Source: Pseudomonadota bacterium (lineage in GTDB: Bacteria; Desulfobacterota; Desulfobulbia; Desulfobulbales; JAHJIY01). From it: a stretch of DNA of 64,000 nucleotides. Position 1 is the first letter of the stretch. The number at the start of each line of letters is the position of its first letter. Shown piece after piece: positions 1-9,286 of the stretch. The notes beneath the pieces are model-generated. The model ran no database searches. It was not told the DNA's origin and worked only from the letters and a program-made list of their open reading frames with translations. Made by a program: the position numbers and the translations under genes. Location of the stretch: assembly GCA_018823175.1 (NCBI GenBank), contig JAHJIY010000013.1, positions 28,329 through 92,328 on the forward strand, in the 5' to 3' direction.

Positions 1-513
1 GACCAGGCGTTAAGGCAGAAAATAATGTGCCTGGCCAAACGCGGCAGCCTGGGAAATGTCCGCCATCTTAATCGACCGGCGATTTTAAGTCTGACCGACA
101 AACAAGGACAGGAATTTTTTGCCCCATTGACCGCCCTGGGCGAGACAACCGCAACCTTCGAAATAAAGGATGAAAAAATTACGATCAGCACCAGGACCCT
201 GGAATTGATCTGGCACGGCACTTTCATCATTTTATGGCGCTTCCCCCCGGAGTATCATCAGGAAATCCACCCCGGGAGCTCCGGCCCGGTCATCACCTGG
301 CTGGCGACAAAATTTGCCGAAATTGACGGCATAAATTCGGATAGCGGCAAGCCAAATGAGCTCAGCGGCCAACTACTGGACCGTCTGCGCAGGTTTCAAC
401 TTTCCGAGGGACTGCTGGCCGACGGCATTATCGGACCTGAAACCATAATTCACCTGAATAATGTCACGGATCACAATCTGCCGACTCTGATTAAAAAACA
501 AAAAGACACCTGA
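1..513 (+). CDS. gspA: GspA/ExeA-type secretion ATPase, C-terminal part (partial)
   Basis: The reading frame is open from base 1, so only the last 170 residues of a longer protein are present. The end (about residues 85-155 here) looks like a peptidoglycan-binding domain: it has HPGSSGPVI near residue 89 and the typical GLLADGIIGPET repeat-like motif. In the GspA/ExeA family this domain follows an AAA ATPase and a C39-peptidase-like region, and the protein helps the type II secretion secretin cross the peptidoglycan. The gspB gene follows after 78 bases, the usual partner, which supports the call. The ATPase part lies outside the window and cannot be checked. Confidence 0.8.
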   Translation, partial: DQALRQKIMCLAKRGSLGNVRHLNRPAILSLTDKQGQEFFAPLTALGETTATFEIKDEKITISTRTLELIWHGTFIILWRFPPEYHQEIHPGSSGPVITWLATKFAEIDGINSDSGKPNELSGQLLDRLRRFQLSEGLLADGIIGPETIIHLNNVTDHNLPTLIKKQKDT

Positions 514-591
514 TCCAGCAAAACCGGATTATTTTTATTACCCCCTCGCAAGAGGAAATAGAATCAGATATTTCGCACAAAGGGTTTAAAT

Positions 592-1395
592 ATGTCTTAC
601 ATACTTGATGCTCTGAAAAAATCAGACCAGGAAAGAAAGCAAGGAGAGATCCCCACCCTGCAGACCATCCAGAATCAGGGAGGGAAATCGACGCCCCGGA
701 AAAAACTCTGGCCTTATCTGGTGGCCGCAGCCCTCCTGATCAACGCCGCCGTTCTGGCTTACTGGCTACGCCCTTCTTCGACCGAGGAGCAATCGACCGC
801 GACCAGGATAATTGCCGGGAAACCAGCCATCCTTGAGACGACCGGTCCGGAAAAATCGCAAGAGTCCGGCCAGGCCGAGGTTGCCACGGCCCCGATCAAA
901 CAACCGACTTCGACCGAGCCGTCAGCGCCGGAGTTGGACACCATGGCCCCCCAACCCGCCTCCTTTCCGGACAATGACGATAATCCATTAAACACCCCGG
1001 ATGAAGAACAGGATCCGGTTGTCGTTCAATTTGAGGAAGACCAGCCTGCAATCCCTGAGAACGCAGAAGACGAACCATTATTTCAGGAGACACCCCAAGC
1101 GGATAGGTCGATGATCCCGGCCGTAACTTTTGAGCCGGAAGAACCTAAATTCGCAGCCAAAGGTAAGATCCCCGAGTTGGACGAACTGCCACCGGCAATC
1201 CGCCGACAACTATCAGACATGAACATCTCCGCCCACTTCTACGCCAACAATCCAGCTTCGCGGATGGTCAGCATCAATGGCCGCATCCTGCGCCAGGGAC
1301 AGTTAGTCGAAGAAGGACTCCTGGTTGAAGAAATAACCACCTCCGGCATCCTCTTCAACTTCCGCGATACCCGCTTCATTTTGAAGGTATTCTAA
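592..1395 (+). CDS. gspB: GspB-family general secretion pathway protein
   Basis: The protein has 267 residues. It starts with the highly typical MSYILDALKKSDQERKQGE, has one membrane segment at about residues 40-58, then a Pro/Glu-rich periplasmic linker, and ends in a compact domain (about 199-267) matching the GspB C-terminal region. GspB works with GspA at the inner membrane to assemble or position the type II secretion secretin. The linker is rich in acidic residues and proline and is probably unstructured. Placement directly after gspA supports the assignment. No other gsp genes lie downstream, so this is a detached gspAB pair. Confidence 0.85.
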   Translation: MSYILDALKKSDQERKQGEIPTLQTIQNQGGKSTPRKKLWPYLVAAALLINAAVLAYWLRPSSTEEQSTATRIIAGKPAILETTGPEKSQESGQAEVATAPIKQPTSTEPSAPELDTMAPQPASFPDNDDNPLNTPDEEQDPVVVQFEEDQPAIPENAEDEPLFQETPQADRSMIPAVTFEPEEPKFAAKGKIPELDELPPAIRRQLSDMNISAHFYANNPASRMVSINGRILRQGQLVEEGLLVEEITTSGILFNFRDTRFILKVF

Positions 1396-1711
1396 GAAGC
1401 GGTCGGCTAAAGTTCCACCGTAAAATAAAATCTTTACCTTAGACCGGTATATTTTTGCATCTCCGGCTTACCGTGATCACCCTCGCTCTCCTGCCTCATA
1501 AAACAACCCTCAAATTAACATCCCTCGCCGAAGACCTGAAAACGAAAAATACGATATCCATCTCTCAGCTGCAAAAAAACTAATTGGAAATTATTTTTTC
1601 CTATTTGAAACTATTTATTTATTCCCCTACAATAGAAATATAACCCTAAATATGAGTAAGGAATTTGCTCCAATCAACATATCAAAACTAGGGCCAACAG
1701 GGAGAATGAAA
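1396..1711. other. Intergenic region without a recognised gene
   Basis: About 316 bases between gspB and the first PilZ gene. The second half is AT-rich, with runs of T and A around 1565-1625, and probably carries the promoter of the PilZ gene, but no clear -35/-10 pair or terminator stands out. Confidence 0.4.
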
Positions 1712-2086
1712 ATGAGCCAGATGATGCAGGACTTCAAAAACCGCCGGGAGCATAAAAGATTTCTCGTAAAGGATGGAGTTTTTGCTCTCGACTCAACCAG
1801 GTTCGGCAGCATTCTGGACATCAGTCTCGGAGGGCTGTCTTTGAGCAGTCTTAGTCAGCATGGCTGGTCTTTGCATGTATATGACACCGGAATCATCCTT
1901 TCCGAAAACGATATTTACCTGCGAGACATCCCCTTCAGGATCACCTCAAAAACCGAGATGAAAAATGAAGAATCCTTCAGCACCATAAAAATAATTCGCA
2001 TTGGCCTTAAATTTGGTTCATTAGATAATCAGCAGTTGACCTCACTAAAAAACTTCATCATCAACAAAACCTCAGCCGAGGCCTAG
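1712..2086 (+). CDS. PilZ-domain protein
   Basis: A 124-residue single-domain PilZ protein. It keeps the c-di-GMP binding signature: an RxxxR motif (R12-R16, within RREHKR) and a D/NxSxxG motif (D36, S38, G41, within DISLGG). It is likely a cytosolic c-di-GMP receptor that acts on motility, polysaccharide or secretion by protein contact. I chose ATG 1712 because GGAG at 1701-1704 sits seven bases upstream; the frame is open to an earlier ATG at 1652, which has no visible ribosome binding site. A clear paralogue lies at 2669-3049, separated by two mobile repeat elements. Confidence 0.8.
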   Translation: MSQMMQDFKNRREHKRFLVKDGVFALDSTRFGSILDISLGGLSLSSLSQHGWSLHVYDTGIILSENDIYLRDIPFRITSKTEMKNEESFSTIKIIRIGLKFGSLDNQQLTSLKNFIINKTSAEA

Positions 2087-2142
2087 AAATAAAATATCAA
2101 AAGCAATATTCCTGAAACGAACCACTCATAAAATATCCTGGT

Positions 2143-2287
2143 TAGTGTCTATCCAGAAATGATAATTTTTGTTCGCGCTCAAAGCATGCGAAAAAAATAA
2201 CCGCAGGCATATATTTGATATTCCGAGGATTATTTTTTTCGCATAACGCAAAGATCGGGCGAAAAGACCGTTTATGGACAGGTACTA
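2143..2287. repeat. MITE-like element, copy 1
   Basis: About 145 bases bounded by imperfect terminal inverted repeats: TAGTGTCTATCCAGAAATG at the left and the complement of that pattern at the right end, about 2269-2287. The inside has a perfect 15-base inverted repeat (ATGCGAAAAAAATAA and its complement, about 2187-2250), so the element can fold into a long hairpin. It has no coding capacity. The ends begin and finish in TA, which recalls IS630/Tc1-type elements that duplicate TA, but no transposase is present. It directly adjoins a second copy. Confidence 0.65.
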
Positions 2288-2288
2288 G

Positions 2289-2435
2289 TTAGTGTCTGTC
2301 CAGAAATGCGGATTTTTATTCGAGAACGAGGAGCTAGGATTTTGAAAAGCGCAGCGGACTGCTGTCCGTGAGCACTTTCAAAGAACGAAGCGACGACGTA
2401 ATCGGAGAAAAAGACCATTTATGGACAGGCACTAG
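2289..2435. repeat. MITE-like element, copy 2
   Basis: About 147 bases with the same terminal inverted repeats as the preceding element (TAGTGTCTGTCCAGAAATG at the left; CATTTATGGACAGGCACTA at the right, about 2417-2435). The interior differs from copy 1 but is again palindromic, with TTTGAAA/TTTCAAA and GCGGAC/GTCCGT arms. Shared ends with unrelated centres suggest two members of a family mobilised by a transposase encoded elsewhere. Confidence 0.65.
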
Positions 2436-2668
2436 TTAATTGACAGCAGCTCCCAATCTGTGTTGTAATATTTCAAATAATGTTTGCCGGGAGAGATTAT
2501 CGGTGGCCCCTTTTTCTTACCACCTATAAATCTGATCCTTATCTGACGGGTAAAATTATCATAGCCACCGGGCACCGCTCAATACCGTTGAGAAGTTCAT
2601 CGCCCTGGCCGGCAAACGCAAAGTTTCCGGATCGGACTTTCGCCCACCGAGTTTAAACAGGAGAGGTA
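2436..2668. other. Intergenic region, possible gene remnant
   Basis: Between the repeats and the second PilZ gene. The part from about 2560 to 2660 has coding-like composition and short open stretches in two frames, as if the tail of a decayed gene remained, but I cannot assign it to a family. AGGAGAGG at about 2659-2666 is the ribosome binding site of the next gene. Confidence 0.3.
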
Positions 2669-3049
2669 ATGGTCAAAAAAAAGAAGAAAAAGCCGCTTGA
2701 ACGCAGAGAACATAAGCGTTACTCGGCCAACGCCGCCACCTGCGCCTTAAAATCAAAAACCGGCCAGATTATTGACATCAGCATGGGTGGCCTGGCCTTC
2801 AGCTATATCGACCGGGGCGACTGGTCAAACGAATCCCTGGAACTCGGCATGTTGTTCGGCGAAGGAGATCTCTGCATCGATGAGCTCCCCTTAAAAATTA
2901 TCTCCGATTGCGCCATCGGCAACGGCATTTCAATGATCAGAAGATGCGGCGTCAAATTCGGCGAACTAACCCCCAAACAGATCGCCCAACTCGAATACTT
3001 CATCTGGGCCAACACGGCGGAAAGAAACGAAAAAGACTTCCTGGCCTGA
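2669..3049 (+). CDS. PilZ-domain protein (paralogue)
   Basis: A 126-residue PilZ protein. A lysine-rich start (MVKKKKKKPLERREHKR) leads into the RxxxR motif (R13-R17), followed by DISMGG with D36, S38 and G41. It aligns along its whole length with the PilZ protein at 1712-2086, so the two are paralogues. It likely binds c-di-GMP in the cytosol; the basic N-terminus could help with nucleotide, nucleic acid or membrane contact. The start is fixed by AGGAGAGG just upstream. The next gene begins 25 bases later, so the two may be cotranscribed. Confidence 0.85.
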   Translation: MVKKKKKKPLERREHKRYSANAATCALKSKTGQIIDISMGGLAFSYIDRGDWSNESLELGMLFGEGDLCIDELPLKIISDCAIGNGISMIRRCGVKFGELTPKQIAQLEYFIWANTAERNEKDFLA

Positions 3050-3073
3050 ACCCTGCCGGTTACCACTCAAACC

Positions 3074-4729
3074 ATGAACACTCTGCTAAAACCATTCTTC
3101 TGGTCGGCCAAACACCGTTTTTTCCCGGCCGGAAACATTCCTTTAAAGACTGCCGGCATAGCGCTATTCAGCAGCACCGTCTGTCTGGTCCTTTATTTTG
3201 TCTCACTAAAAGCACTTAACTACTTTCACAGCCAGAACGAACTGGGCATTATCCTGGCCCTTAAAATATTCCAGATGGCCTGGATCGTCATGTTTGCCAT
3301 GCTGATTTTCTCGTGCATGGTCTCCGCCGTCTCAACCATCTTCCTCTCACAGGACAATGAGATCATATGTGCGGCGCCGATCCAGCCCTTTAAAATATTC
3401 CAGATGCGTTACATCACCACCTCAATTTATACTTCCTGGATGATGGTCATCTTCTCAATCCCGATCTTTGCCGCCTATGGCCAGGTTTTCAAGGCGGGAT
3501 TACCCTATTGGCCATTGATGCTGCTGGCAATCATCGCGACCGCCGCCACCGCCACCGCCTTTGCCACCACCGCCACCATCGTGCTGGTCAATCTTTTTCC
3601 GGCCCGACGAACCAAAGATATTCTGCTTTATCTCTCTTTATGTTTCGGAATCTTTATTTATGTGATGTTTCGCCTGATGCGCCCGGAAGACCTGGTAAAC
3701 CCCGACAAATACGGCCATTTTGTCGACTACCTCTCCAGCATTTCCACCCCGGCCGCGCCATATCTGCCCGCCGCCTGGACTTCCAATTTCCTGTCCCTCT
3801 ACCTGCTTGAGCGACAAATTGACTGGCTGCTTCTGGCCCTGATTCTGATTACTCCCTTTGCCTTATTTTTTATTGGGGAATGGGTCATGCAGCGCTGGTT
3901 CTTCGCCGGATATTCCAAATCACAGGAATCTTTTGGCGGTTTTCACCGTTTCGGATCGTTAAGTCGATACCGACCCAAGGCCTGGCAGTGGATCTTTGCC
4001 AAGGAACTGAAAACATTCTTGCGCGATTCCGCCGAGTGGTCGCAGATTTTCATGATCGGCGCCCTGATCATCGTCTATCTCTACAACTTTAAAATTTTAC
4101 CGGTTGAGAGATCTCTTTTTGAAAAGGAATACATCACCAACCTCATCTCATTTCTCAACATCGGCCTGACCGGTTTCATGGTAGCTTCACTTTCAGCCCG
4201 TTTCGCCTACCCGGCGATCGGGACCGAAGGCAACGCCTTCTTTATCATCCGTTCATCCCCCCTGCCTCTTTATAAATTTCTTATGCACAAATACCTGTTT
4301 TATGTAATTCCCTTCACCATCCTCGCCATCATTCTGGTTGCCGCCTCCGACCATCTGCTCCAGATTAACGGGCCGATGTGGTGGTTTTCGGTGGGCAGCA
4401 TTATTCTGATCACCTGGACGGTAGTCGCCCTGGCCATCGGCTTCGGCGCAATTTACGCCGATTTCAAGGCGGAAAACCGGGCCGCCGCCCTGGGTGGAAT
4501 AGGAGCGATAATCTTCCTGTTTTCTGCCATATCCTATGAGATGATCGTCATCCTCTCCGGGGTCTACCCGGCCTACCGGATCGTGGGTAAATGGCTGCGA
4601 AAGATGCCGATCACCATGATCGACTGGTCGATTCTAGCCGCCTGGGGTTTACTGGCAACTGCCCTGGGGTTTTATCTTTCCCTATTTTTTTTCCGGAAAG
4701 GAATCAAAAAACTCCAAAATTATTCATAA
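3074..4729 (+). CDS. Multi-spanning ABC-2-type exporter permease-like protein
   Basis: A 551-residue integral membrane protein with roughly twelve hydrophobic segments grouped into two halves (about residues 30-240 and 330-545) around a soluble stretch at about 275-330. It resembles the uncharacterised ABC-2-type permease family sometimes called putative ABC exporter proteins. No ATPase subunit is next to it, so the energy source and substrate are unknown. It follows the PilZ gene by 24 bases and precedes yifB. There is no obvious Shine-Dalgarno sequence at the ATG, consistent with translation coupled to the upstream gene. Function is not assignable beyond a transport-type membrane protein. 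Confidence 0.6.
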   Translation: MNTLLKPFFWSAKHRFFPAGNIPLKTAGIALFSSTVCLVLYFVSLKALNYFHSQNELGIILALKIFQMAWIVMFAMLIFSCMVSAVSTIFLSQDNEIICAAPIQPFKIFQMRYITTSIYTSWMMVIFSIPIFAAYGQVFKAGLPYWPLMLLAIIATAATATAFATTATIVLVNLFPARRTKDILLYLSLCFGIFIYVMFRLMRPEDLVNPDKYGHFVDYLSSISTPAAPYLPAAWTSNFLSLYLLERQIDWLLLALILITPFALFFIGEWVMQRWFFAGYSKSQESFGGFHRFGSLSRYRPKAWQWIFAKELKTFLRDSAEWSQIFMIGALIIVYLYNFKILPVERSLFEKEYITNLISFLNIGLTGFMVASLSARFAYPAIGTEGNAFFIIRSSPLPLYKFLMHKYLFYVIPFTILAIILVAASDHLLQINGPMWWFSVGSIILITWTVVALAIGFGAIYADFKAENRAAALGGIGAIIFLFSAISYEMIVILSGVYPAYRIVGKWLRKMPITMIDWSILAAWGLLATALGFYLSLFFFRKGIKKLQNYS

Positions 4730-4812
4730 GCCTGCTATCATGGCTGAACCTGACCGCTCCGGGCAGGAAAATCGCCCCACTGACCACCGCACCATAAAAT
4801 AAAGGAGTAAAA

Positions 4813-6348
4813 ATGCTGGCCAAGATCAACAGCGGATCGGTATCTGGAGTTGATGGAATTCCGGTAGAGGTGGAAGTTGATATCGCCTTTGGCCTACCCT
4901 CCTTTTCTACCGTTGGTCTGCCCGAGGGCGCCGTCCGGGAAAGCAAGGACAGGGTCAAGGCGGCGATCAAAAACACCGGCTACGATTTCCCTAACCGCAG
5001 AATTACCGTCAACCTGGCGCCGGCCAACCTGAAAAAAGTCGGGGCCGGATACGATCTGCCGATTGCCATTGGCATCCTGGCCGCCGCCGAGACTTTCAGC
5101 AGCAAGACTTTAAATAACTACGCCGTGATCGGTGAGCTATCTCTGGATGGGGCGGTCCGCCCGGTAACCGGCATTCTGCCCATGGTTATTGCGGCCCGTG
5201 ATCTCGGATTAAAAGGAATAATTGTCCCCGCCGCCAACACCACTGAAGCTGCGGTGGTGGCCGGCATTGACGTAATCGGAGTCGACACCCTGCATCAGGC
5301 GGTCGAATTCTTAGCTGGAATCAATGACTTGCAACCAACCAGGGTTGACCTGAAAAAAATATTCAAGGATAATTCCAGTCATGATCTCGACTTTTCAGAG
5401 GTCAGAGGACAGGAAAACGTCAAACGAGCGCTGGAAATAGCCGCCGCCGGCAATCATAATGTCCTGATGCAAGGCCCCCCCGGCTCGGGCAAAACCATGC
5501 TGGCCCGCCGCATGCCGACCATCATCCCGGACTTGTCTTTTGATGAGGCCCTGGAAACCACCAAGATATACAGTGTCGCGGGCATGATGACCGATAACAA
5601 AGGTCTGGTCACCAGCAGACCTTTTCGCGCCCCGCATCACACCATCTCCGATGCCGGCCTGATCGGCGGTGGCCAATTCCCCCGGCCGGGTGAAGTATCA
5701 CTGGCCCACAACGGAGTACTCTTCCTGGATGAATTTCCTGAGTTCAAGAAAAATGTCCTGGAGGTATTGCGCCAACCGCTAGAAGACTCCACCGTTACCA
5801 TCTCCAGGGCCGCCCACTCCCTTAATTTTCCGGCCCGATTCATGCTGATCGCCGCCTTGAATCCCTGCCCCTGTGGTTATCACGGTGATTCACGCAACCA
5901 ATGTTCCTGCACCGCCGTACAGATTCATCGCTACATGAGCCGTTTATCCGGACCACTGCTCGACCGGATTGATATTCACCTGGAAGTGCCGGCCGTTCCC
6001 TTCAAGGATATCGCCAACACCCACGAGGGTGAATCATCCAGCGCGATCAGAGCCAGGGTTACAGCGGCCAGGAATATCCAGCAAAAAAGATTTAGTCGCC
6101 ATAAAAAAATATACTGCAACAGCCAGATGACTCCGCGAGATCTCAAAAAACACTGCCTCCTGGACCAGGCCGGCAACTCTATTCTAGAAAAAGCGGTTTC
6201 CCGCCTGCACCTTTCGGCCCGGGCCTACCATCGGATCATTAAAATAAGCCGCACTATCGCCGACCTGGCCAAATGTGATACAATACAAGTAGAGCATATA
6301 GCAGAAGCCGTGCAATACCAACGGCTCAACAAAAAAAATCAGCCGTAA
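4813..6348 (+). CDS. yifB: YifB/ComM-family Mg-chelatase-like AAA+ ATPase
   Basis: A 511-residue protein of standard family length. It has an N-terminal Lon-protease-like (ChlI) domain (about 1-170), a Walker A motif GPPGSGKT at 221-228, Walker B LFLDEFPE around 303-310, the Cys-rich NPCPCGYHG signature near 350, and the C-terminal Mg-chelatase helical domain. ComM of this family is a hexameric helicase that promotes branch migration during natural transformation and homologous recombination; elsewhere the role is less clear. AGGAG eight bases upstream fixes the ATG. Confidence 0.92.
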   Translation: MLAKINSGSVSGVDGIPVEVEVDIAFGLPSFSTVGLPEGAVRESKDRVKAAIKNTGYDFPNRRITVNLAPANLKKVGAGYDLPIAIGILAAAETFSSKTLNNYAVIGELSLDGAVRPVTGILPMVIAARDLGLKGIIVPAANTTEAAVVAGIDVIGVDTLHQAVEFLAGINDLQPTRVDLKKIFKDNSSHDLDFSEVRGQENVKRALEIAAAGNHNVLMQGPPGSGKTMLARRMPTIIPDLSFDEALETTKIYSVAGMMTDNKGLVTSRPFRAPHHTISDAGLIGGGQFPRPGEVSLAHNGVLFLDEFPEFKKNVLEVLRQPLEDSTVTISRAAHSLNFPARFMLIAALNPCPCGYHGDSRNQCSCTAVQIHRYMSRLSGPLLDRIDIHLEVPAVPFKDIANTHEGESSSAIRARVTAARNIQQKRFSRHKKIYCNSQMTPRDLKKHCLLDQAGNSILEKAVSRLHLSARAYHRIIKISRTIADLAKCDTIQVEHIAEAVQYQRLNKKNQP

Positions 6349-6373
6349 AAAAATTACCGCTTAAACAAATTAT

Positions 6374-8197
6374 ATGGTAAACGACCCACCCCAAATACCG
6401 CCGGAGGTTCACCAGCAAAATCCTGGCCTTAAATCTACTGAAGCAGATATTACGCCCGAACCAGTCGAAACGAGAATCATAAATCCTGAAGCAGAAGAAG
6501 CAATCAATCGACTGTCGACCGCCATTTATGCCACTCTCCAAAAAAGCCAGGACAGCATCAAATGCTCCCTGCGGTTACCCGACTCAAATAAGGTCCCCCC
6601 CAAACTATTAGCCACGTCACTGGAAAAAATACTGCACGACAACTTCGGTATCCTGATCCCGAGAACAACCAAATCAAGGATAAAACTTCGCGCCAGCGAT
6701 CAATTCTCCGCTCCCTCACAACCAGGATTACCTGCCAGAACCGTTCAAATCTCATTCGAAGAACCGGCAAGACTGAAAATAAATGGCTGCCTCCCGAAAA
6801 AAGGAGAAGACAGCTATGCCGACCTGGCTTTCGACTGGGAAAAACGATCAGGGACCATTGATTTAACCGGCAGCATCGACTGGAAAAAGATCAACAGTAT
6901 CCCAAACATCCTCAGCGGCGAACTCCTGGCCACAATTCATGATCGAACCGAAGGATTCCCCGGAGTCGATTTTCTCGGCAGACCGATAAAACAAGCACCC
7001 GGACGCCGCCATCCACTAAAATTTTCACCCGGGCAAATTTCCCGAAAAGACGACCCAAACAATGAAACAATCTGCCGACTATATGCCAACTTTTCCGGAG
7101 CGGTCAATTTCAGGTTTAGAAACCCGCAAGACCCCAAAACCCTTGAACGCATTAATATAACCGAAACACTCTCGGTAAAAAGCGACGTCAACTACGATTT
7201 CGGAAACCTGGAGAGTGCGGCAAACCTGGAAATTGATGGTAGTCTCAGGGGAAATTTTTCAATTCAGTCCGATGGATACATAAAAGTAAAGGGCTCGGCC
7301 GAAGGTAGAATGATCACGGCCCGCAAGGTGATTGCCCGTCTGATTACCAATGGCTGCGTGGTCAACGCCCGAGAGGAAATCGAGTGTGACAACATCAATA
7401 ACGCCACTGCCACTGCAGAAACCATAAACATCAAGCAAACCGCCAGCGGCGCCACTTTAAAAGCAAGACAGAAGATATATTTCAACGACAAATCATCTTT
7501 TCTCGGAATCAAATTTTACGCCCGAACCGTAATTTTGCAGGGCACCAGATTTGCGGGAATAAATGAGATTTTTTTAGGAGAAGAACTATTTCAGACAGCG
7601 GCGAAATTACTGGATAAAAGCGGCGAACTTGCCAAAATCACCGAAGATCTGGAAACTTCGGCCGGAGACATGGCCCGAAACATTATTACTTTGCTATTGC
7701 AGGTCGAAGAACTTACAAAGTCAGAACAGGCAGGCTCCGTAATCAAAGAGCTGATCAACTCCCTGAAACGTGATCTCCTCGAGACAATCCAATTCCTGGA
7801 TATGATCAGCGCAGCAATTTCAGATGCATCCTACGAACTTGAGACGGTTCTGGGTGAACGCAATTACAACGAGTCAATCCAGCGGAAAGTCGACCAGATG
7901 ATCACCCAGATTAAACGTTACAATGCACTTCAGGTTGAATTCACCCAGGCAAACTCCAAATTATTACAAAACCAGAGCGAACGGCAGGAAATAAAAGAGG
8001 CGATCGTTAATCATCTGGCCCTCGAAATGAATAATTGCCAGATGATAAATCCCAGCGCCGAATTAAAAATTAAATGCGGCAGCTCCTACATGATTGTAGA
8101 TCACAACAATTTCTCATCGACAAGAATCAACATCAGATATCATCTCCCCGAAGACAGTGAAATATTTGATGAAGGGATTCTGGAAATTTCACCATGA
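6374..8197 (+). CDS. fapA: FapA-family (DUF342) polymer-forming protein
   Basis: A 607-residue protein. Residues about 1-190 form a variable N-terminal domain; the centre (about 230-400) is a beta-helix-like DUF342/FapA core with repeated short beta strands (NLESAANLEIDGSLRGNF and similar); the C-terminus (about 410-540) is strongly coiled-coil. FapA proteins are described in Vibrio as flagellar assembly regulators and are widespread in Deltaproteobacteria and Firmicutes with poorly known roles. It starts 25 bases after yifB. No flagellar genes are in the window, so a flagellar role is not supported by context. The protein ends 10 bases before a convergent gene and no terminator is visible. 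Confidence 0.75.
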   Translation: MVNDPPQIPPEVHQQNPGLKSTEADITPEPVETRIINPEAEEAINRLSTAIYATLQKSQDSIKCSLRLPDSNKVPPKLLATSLEKILHDNFGILIPRTTKSRIKLRASDQFSAPSQPGLPARTVQISFEEPARLKINGCLPKKGEDSYADLAFDWEKRSGTIDLTGSIDWKKINSIPNILSGELLATIHDRTEGFPGVDFLGRPIKQAPGRRHPLKFSPGQISRKDDPNNETICRLYANFSGAVNFRFRNPQDPKTLERINITETLSVKSDVNYDFGNLESAANLEIDGSLRGNFSIQSDGYIKVKGSAEGRMITARKVIARLITNGCVVNAREEIECDNINNATATAETINIKQTASGATLKARQKIYFNDKSSFLGIKFYARTVILQGTRFAGINEIFLGEELFQTAAKLLDKSGELAKITEDLETSAGDMARNIITLLLQVEELTKSEQAGSVIKELINSLKRDLLETIQFLDMISAAISDASYELETVLGERNYNESIQRKVDQMITQIKRYNALQVEFTQANSKLLQNQSERQEIKEAIVNHLALEMNNCQMINPSAELKIKCGSSYMIVDHNNFSSTRINIRYHLPEDSEIFDEGILEISP

Positions 8198-8207
8198 ATA
8201 ATGTTGG

Positions 8208-8552
8208 TCAGCGGATATCGGCCTCAAGATCCATAATGCAATCAAAAAGATCCATCAAGGGGACAATATTATCCCCTTCCTCCTGATACACCTGCTGGTA
8301 GAAAAAACATTTTTTACACCTGGCAATCTTGTTGACAAAATCATCATGGGTTTGCTGGTCACAAAGGGTGCCGGCAACGACCCAGCAGGAACGCCCGGCG
8401 TTCACCCCATTATTTTTACCGTCGAGCCGTTTCTCAAGAGCAGCAGGGCAGATGCCGCGCTGATCAATATTATCACCACCCGGATGCCTGCCACACCCCT
8501 TAACTTCCCAACAATTCTTTTTATCGATCATCGACTCACGAAAACTATTCAT
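8208..8552 (-). CDS. Two-CW domain cysteine-rich protein
   Basis: A 114-residue protein with the spaced Cys/Trp pattern of two-CW domains: CWEVKGC, then CP, CWVVAGTLC, and CKKCFFY. The cysteines are likely to bind a metal or form redox-active pairs. The family is common in Desulfobacterota and has no established function. The start shown overlaps the psiE-like gene by 8 bases, so translation is probably coupled; a second Met at residue 8 (MIDKKNCWEV) would also work. A relative of this domain is fused to an XRE regulator at 9287-9661, so one locus holds both a free and a DNA-binding form. Confidence 0.75.
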   Translation of the reverse strand: MNSFRESMIDKKNCWEVKGCGRHPGGDNIDQRGICPAALEKRLDGKNNGVNAGRSCWVVAGTLCDQQTHDDFVNKIARCKKCFFYQQVYQEEGDNIVPLMDLFDCIMDLEADIR

Positions 8553-9018
8553 CCGCCGACTTGTCTCGCGCCGAAAGTACTCTTAACGACAATGCCAGGG
8601 CCAGAATAATACCGACATTTGCTCCCATCTCGGCCAATACCGGCCAGGTCGAAGACCAATCCATCACATGCCCACCGATCTGGGCCAACATTGAATGCTC
8701 AGCCTCAATTAAAAGAATCCGTCGAATACATGAAATGATCCCGATATATAAAAAAGGGTTGAGGGTAAACGCCTCCCTTTTTAAAAACCTGACAATCGGC
8801 CACATAAGCTCCATCACAATCAAGACAAGCAAAACATCATTAAGCACATGGAGAAGTGTTTTAATATCCGGATGAACAAGATTGGGCAGGGTCTGCACCA
8901 GGATTAAGGCCGCACAGACAAGCAAGGTAACCGCGACGATAAAGTGCATAAGATCATCGGCGACAATCAGTAACTGCCGAAGAAATTTCACGTTAAGCAG
9001 ATATGGTTTCTTTTCCAC
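8545..9018 (-). CDS. PsiE-like phosphate-starvation-inducible membrane protein
   Basis: A 157-residue protein with four hydrophobic segments (about 20-42, 50-75, 85-105, 125-145), matching the PsiE family. PsiE was named from phosphate-starvation induction in E. coli; its biochemical role is not known. The sequence between the last helices contains EAEHSMLAQIGG, typical of the family. It is transcribed as a pair with the two-CW gene, which overlaps its end by 8 bases. The divergent XRE/two-CW regulator upstream is a plausible controller. Confidence 0.75.
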   Translation of the reverse strand: MEKKPYLLNVKFLRQLLIVADDLMHFIVAVTLLVCAALILVQTLPNLVHPDIKTLLHVLNDVLLVLIVMELMWPIVRFLKREAFTLNPFLYIGIISCIRRILLIEAEHSMLAQIGGHVMDWSSTWPVLAEMGANVGIILALALSLRVLSARDKSADE

Positions 9019-9221
9019 AATTATCCTCGTTCAAGACAGTCGTTATTTCTTAGTATTTTTGCGAAGTAAACACCGTAAAAAGAATATTGTATATATTTTC
9101 GTTTTTCAGCCGAACCGCAAGCCTTGAAAGGCTAAACTCACATTTCATTTAAGTATATAAATTTAGAGCAGAGAACGACCAGAAAAAAAATATTATTATC
9201 TTCGATTTTTCTTTTCCCTTA

Positions 9222-9236
9222 TACCACAACGTGGTA
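9222..9236. promoter_or_regulatory. Palindromic operator candidate, TACCAC-AAC-GTGGTA
   Basis: A perfect 6-3-6 inverted repeat, TACCACAACGTGGTA, centred 58 bases before the GTG start of the XRE/two-CW gene and about 210 bases before the divergent psiE-like gene. Its size and symmetry suit a dimeric helix-turn-helix protein, and its position suits autoregulation. The binding itself is inferred. Confidence 0.5.
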
Positions 9237-9286
9237 CAATTATTTTAAATGAACAGCAAATTCAAGAAATCAGACCGAGGTTAATC

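Noticed and set aside
2143..2435. CRISPR-like direct repeats.
   Set aside because: Only two copies, with inverted ends and no regular spacers; no cas genes in the window.
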